A stretch of 64,000 nucleotides of DNA, taken from contig JAIOPG010000008.1 in assembly GCA_021414025.1 (NCBI GenBank), positions 186,001 to 250,000 on the forward strand, in the 5' to 3' direction. Shown here one piece after another: positions 61,598 to 64,000 of the stretch. The translations under genes and the position numbers were made by a program. Every line of letters starts with the position of its first letter. Position 1 is the stretch's first letter. Source of the stretch: Planctomycetota bacterium (GTDB taxonomy: Bacteria; Planctomycetota; Phycisphaerae; Phycisphaerales; SM1A02). The notes below the pieces were generated by a model, which was not told the DNA's origin, did no database searches, and saw only the letters and a program-made list of their open reading frames with translations.

Positions 61598-62452
61598 ATG
61601 TCCATCATTGTTCCCACCTGGAACAACCTGCCCTATCTGCGGCTCTGCGTCGAGAGCATCCGCAGGAACTCCGCGTTCGACCATGAAATCGTCGCCCATG
61701 TCAACGAAGGAAGCGACGGGACGCGGGAGTACCTGACGCGCGAGGGCATCCGCTTCACGGAATCGCCCGCCAACGTCGGCATCTGCATCGCGATGAACCA
61801 GGCGGCCGCGAGCTCGACCTCGCCCCTTCTCTGCATCATGAACGACGACATGTACTGCCTTCCCGGGTGGGACACCTGCCTGCTCGAGAAGGTGCGCTCG
61901 CTCGACACCCGGCTGTACATGATCTCCGGGACGATGATTGAACCCCGGGGTGCAGGAAATCCCTGCGCCGTGTCGGCCGATTTCGGCACCTCCATCGAGA
62001 CTTTCTGCGAAGCGGAGCTGACCCGGAAGTTCACCTCCCTGCGCATGCTCGACTGGTATGGCTCATGCTGGTGCCCCTTCATCATGCACCGCGACGCCTG
62101 GAACCAGGTCGGAGGACTGAGCGAGGAGTTCTCGCCCGGGATGAGCTGCGAGAACGACCTGGCCATGAAGATGTGGAGGGCCGGTTGCCGGATCTTCCTC
62201 GGACTCGGCGGATCGATGGTCTACCACTTCCAATGCAAGTCCACGGGGCGCGTGAAGCGGAACCCCGGCGCCAGGCAATTCCTGAAGAAGTGGCGGATCA
62301 GCTCATCGCTTCTGGACCGCCACTATCTGCGCAAGGGCTTTCCGGCGCGCTCCATCAAGCTGCCGGAGCCGAGCCGCACGCCGCTCTACTTTTACGACCT
62401 GGCTCGAAGCAAGGCGAAGCTCGCCGCGCGAACGCTCTTCGACCGCGACTAG
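61598..62452 (+). CDS. Family 2 glycosyltransferase
   Basis: The ATG at 61598 (284 residues) starts directly at the GT2 core MSIIVPTWNNLPYLRL. VNEGSDGTREYL, ANVGICIAMNQAA and LLCIMNDDMYCLPGWD (the DxD-like motif) follow. A later segment has GGLSEEFSPGMSCENDLAM. No membrane helix. Two upstream TTG/ATG-type starts are less likely because they precede the conserved first strand. The sugar transferred is unknown. Confidence 0.88.
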   Translation: MSIIVPTWNNLPYLRLCVESIRRNSAFDHEIVAHVNEGSDGTREYLTREGIRFTESPANVGICIAMNQAAASSTSPLLCIMNDDMYCLPGWDTCLLEKVRSLDTRLYMISGTMIEPRGAGNPCAVSADFGTSIETFCEAELTRKFTSLRMLDWYGSCWCPFIMHRDAWNQVGGLSEEFSPGMSCENDLAMKMWRAGCRIFLGLGGSMVYHFQCKSTGRVKRNPGARQFLKKWRISSSLLDRHYLRKGFPARSIKLPEPSRTPLYFYDLARSKAKLAARTLFDRD

Positions 62453-62461
62453 AACCAGGCG

Positions 62462-63805
62462 TCAGGCGCGGGAAGGCGAGGCGCTTTTGGCGCCGCCCGA
62501 TTCCGGAAGCGGCATCGTGGAGAGGGTCATCATGATCACGCCGATGGTCAGGAAGACGCCGCGGGTGTGGAAGCTGTCGAACATGGCCGCGCAGAACCAG
62601 ATCACCGAGCCGCCGAAGACGCCGATGCGCGTGGGATCGAGCTGGACGAACTTGAAGGCCCGGACGAAGAATGCCCCGGCCCAGACCGCGAAGAGCAGCA
62701 GGCCGACGACGCCATTCTCGGTGAGGATCATCACATAGGTCGAGTGGGGCGTGTCGTAGTACTTGATGTCGATGCCCGGATACTCGATGCCGGTGACGTT
62801 TGCGGTCGCCTTCTTGTAGCCGCCGAGACCGACGCCGAAGATCGGGTTGGTCCGCCACGCGACCATCGACATCTTCCACATCGCGATCCGCGCCTCCATC
62901 ACCTGCGGCGTGCCGCTCTGCAGGGACTGCTCGGTCTCGACGACCGCCTGCCGGACCTTGACGACCAGGGCCTCGCCCGCGAGGAAGTAGACGCCCCCCA
63001 CCACGGCCAGTCCGAGCACGAAGCGGATCGCGGCGCGGCGCAGCCAGCCGCGCACCGCGAAGACCAGCACGATGTTGGCGACCAGGATTTCCATCAGGAT
63101 CGCCACCAGCGCCGCGCGCTGGCCCGCCCAGACAAACCCCAGCGCCGAAAGCACCGCCATCGGCACGCACAGAAGCATCGCCTGCCAACTCACGGCGACC
63201 GCCAAAAAGAGCCAGCAGCTCAGCGCGATCGCATCCCAAAGTCCCGTCATGGTCGGATGACGAAGTCCGGCCAGCGTGTTCTGCCCGTGGTGCGTGACTC
63301 CGAACGCGGCGCCCGCCAGCTGGATCCCCTGCATCACGACGGCCGAGAGCAGGAAGCCCGCCAGCAGCCAGCGCCACTGCCGGTGGAGCGGCCAGAGCAT
63401 GGGCATCCACACCAGGAATTTCAGGGTTTCGAAACGCTCCAATCCTTGCGAGACATCGGGCGACCACACAATCGTGATCGCCAGCCACGCCGCCGAGAGC
63501 AGCATGAGCCGGATCCAGGTTTCGCCGAACATCCGCTTCCAATCGGGCAGCAGGGCCGGGGCTCGCAGCAGCGTGGCGCCCAGCAGCACGAAGATGCCGA
63601 CGCTGGAGGTGGCGGTGGAGATCGCCTCGCAGACCATGGCGACGAAGGCCGCCACCAGGTGCGCCGGCACGCCGATGAAATCTCCCTTGAGCCGGGGAAC
63701 CGGAATGTAGAAGAGCGTGAGGTCCAGACCGGCCTTCGCGAAAAGCCTGGTGATCCAGGGATCCTTCTTCAGGCGGGCCGAATCCAATTCAATTGATCCC
63801 GTCAC
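62462..63805 (-). CDS. O-antigen ligase/polymerase (Wzy-like) membrane protein
   Basis: The best start is GTG at 63805, with GGAGG 7 bp upstream; an ATG at 63823 is also possible. The product (447 residues) has about 10-12 helices. The periplasmic-loop region of the O-antigen ligase family is recognisable by NPIFGVGLGGYKKATA, then YYDTPHSTYVMILTENGVVG. This motif set is characteristic of the Wzy_C domain, and such proteins polymerise or ligate surface glycans. It overlaps the gene on its right by 17 bp at the GTG start. Confidence 0.85.
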   Translation of the reverse strand: MTGSIELDSARLKKDPWITRLFAKAGLDLTLFYIPVPRLKGDFIGVPAHLVAAFVAMVCEAISTATSSVGIFVLLGATLLRAPALLPDWKRMFGETWIRLMLLSAAWLAITIVWSPDVSQGLERFETLKFLVWMPMLWPLHRQWRWLLAGFLLSAVVMQGIQLAGAAFGVTHHGQNTLAGLRHPTMTGLWDAIALSCWLFLAVAVSWQAMLLCVPMAVLSALGFVWAGQRAALVAILMEILVANIVLVFAVRGWLRRAAIRFVLGLAVVGGVYFLAGEALVVKVRQAVVETEQSLQSGTPQVMEARIAMWKMSMVAWRTNPIFGVGLGGYKKATANVTGIEYPGIDIKYYDTPHSTYVMILTENGVVGLLLFAVWAGAFFVRAFKFVQLDPTRIGVFGGSVIWFCAAMFDSFHTRGVFLTIGVIMMTLSTMPLPESGGAKSASPSRA

Positions 63806-63998
63806 TCGGCATCCTCCGCACATGCTCGACTTTGCGGAGGAACATCACCAGGGACCGACCAAAGAGCAATGCCGGTGAGTTGATGTGCGAGAACATTTCC
63901 CGGTTCCGCCCCATGTGCTCCCTGTTCGCCCAAGGGCCGAAGAAAATCCACAGCGCCCACGGCAATCCCAGCAGCCAGATCAGGACATACAAGGGCAT
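63789..63998 (-). CDS. Hypothetical protein, possibly partial
   Basis: A 69-residue frame begins with MPLYVLIWLLGLPWALWIFF, one membrane helix, and ends in MPSDGIN. It may be a complete short protein or the end of a gene continuing past the right edge; only 2 bases remain after the ATG. No family is recognised. It overlaps the O-antigen ligase gene by 17-35 bp, depending on that start. Confidence 0.4.
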   Translation of the reverse strand: MPLYVLIWLLGLPWALWIFFGPWANREHMGRNREMFSHINSPALLFGRSLVMFLRKVEHVRRMPSDGIN

Positions 63999-64000
63999 GA

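Noticed and set aside
1-64000. tRNA or rRNA genes
   Set aside because: I looked for cloverleaf arms and conserved T-loop strings and found none convincing by eye; a dedicated scan (tRNAscan-SE, Infernal) would settle it.

Overview
The window looks like a chromosomal segment of a high-GC planctomycete, most likely class Phycisphaerae. This rests on two kinds of C-terminal tag. Three secreted proteins end in paired dockerin/EF-hand-like repeats of the type GDLDGSGEVDGGDIG. Nine secreted proteins end in a PEP-CTERM-like tail in which 'PEP' is replaced by P-x-P-G (for example VPAPGALALVGLAGF followed by RRRR). I saw no rRNA, tRNA, CRISPR array, transposase or integrase.

Left part (1-12.3 kb): an ECF sigma factor is followed by a small membrane protein, possibly its anti-sigma factor, and a truncated secreted protein. 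Next come a minus-strand run with a SpoIIE-type phosphatase, a DUF3667 protein and an S10 carboxypeptidase, and a second run with two related membrane proteins. One of these carries a zinc ribbon and the other a GNAT acetyltransferase domain at the same place. A metallo-beta-lactamase/rhodanese protein and a divergent DUF4097 lipoprotein close this part.

12.3-20.7 kb: two tandem dockerin-tagged secreted paralogues, a DUF1569 protein, two methyltransferases, a heterodimeric ABC exporter whose two deviating motifs fall in one composite ATP site, and a third dockerin-tagged protein.

20.8-28.5 kb, the most striking region: eight consecutive paralogous genes on the minus strand (here called a to h from left to right, so h is transcribed first). 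Each encodes a secreted protein of about 290-303 residues with the P-x-P-G/RRR tail. The gene-to-gene junctions (end of one gene, spacer, signal-peptide codons of the next) occur as three nearly identical doublets of 235, 107 and 145 bp, while the gene bodies are much more diverged. This points to localized gene conversion or unequal crossing-over. A ninth tail-bearing but otherwise unrelated gene lies at 43.9 kb and shares a pyrimidine-rich leader with several array genes.

28.7-53.8 kb: an ABC-2 transporter/DUF2339 operon; a small-molecule area with a VOC protein and an aquaporin; a sulfur cluster (metallo-beta-lactamase/rhodanese protein, TauE-like exporter, rhodanese with membrane tail); a ChaN-like lipoprotein; a sulfotransferase-like protein; a phosphodiesterase-TPR fusion; Ada; a class C beta-lactamase-like hydrolase; phenylalanine hydroxylase; DinB; a secreted pullulanase; Tag; a RutE-like nitroreductase; and a secreted alpha/beta hydrolase.

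53.9-64 kb: a surface-polysaccharide locus with a Wzz-like membrane protein, an H-NS-like DNA-binding protein, a sugar C-methyltransferase relative, two GT2 glycosyltransferases, a hexapeptide acetyltransferase, the complete dTDP-rhamnose set (order of transcription rfbB-rfbA-rfbC-rfbD, several genes coupled by TTGA overlaps) and an O-antigen ligase/polymerase. Tagged secreted proteins and polysaccharide genes often occur together in genomes with PEP-CTERM/exosortase systems, but no exosortase gene is visible in this window.
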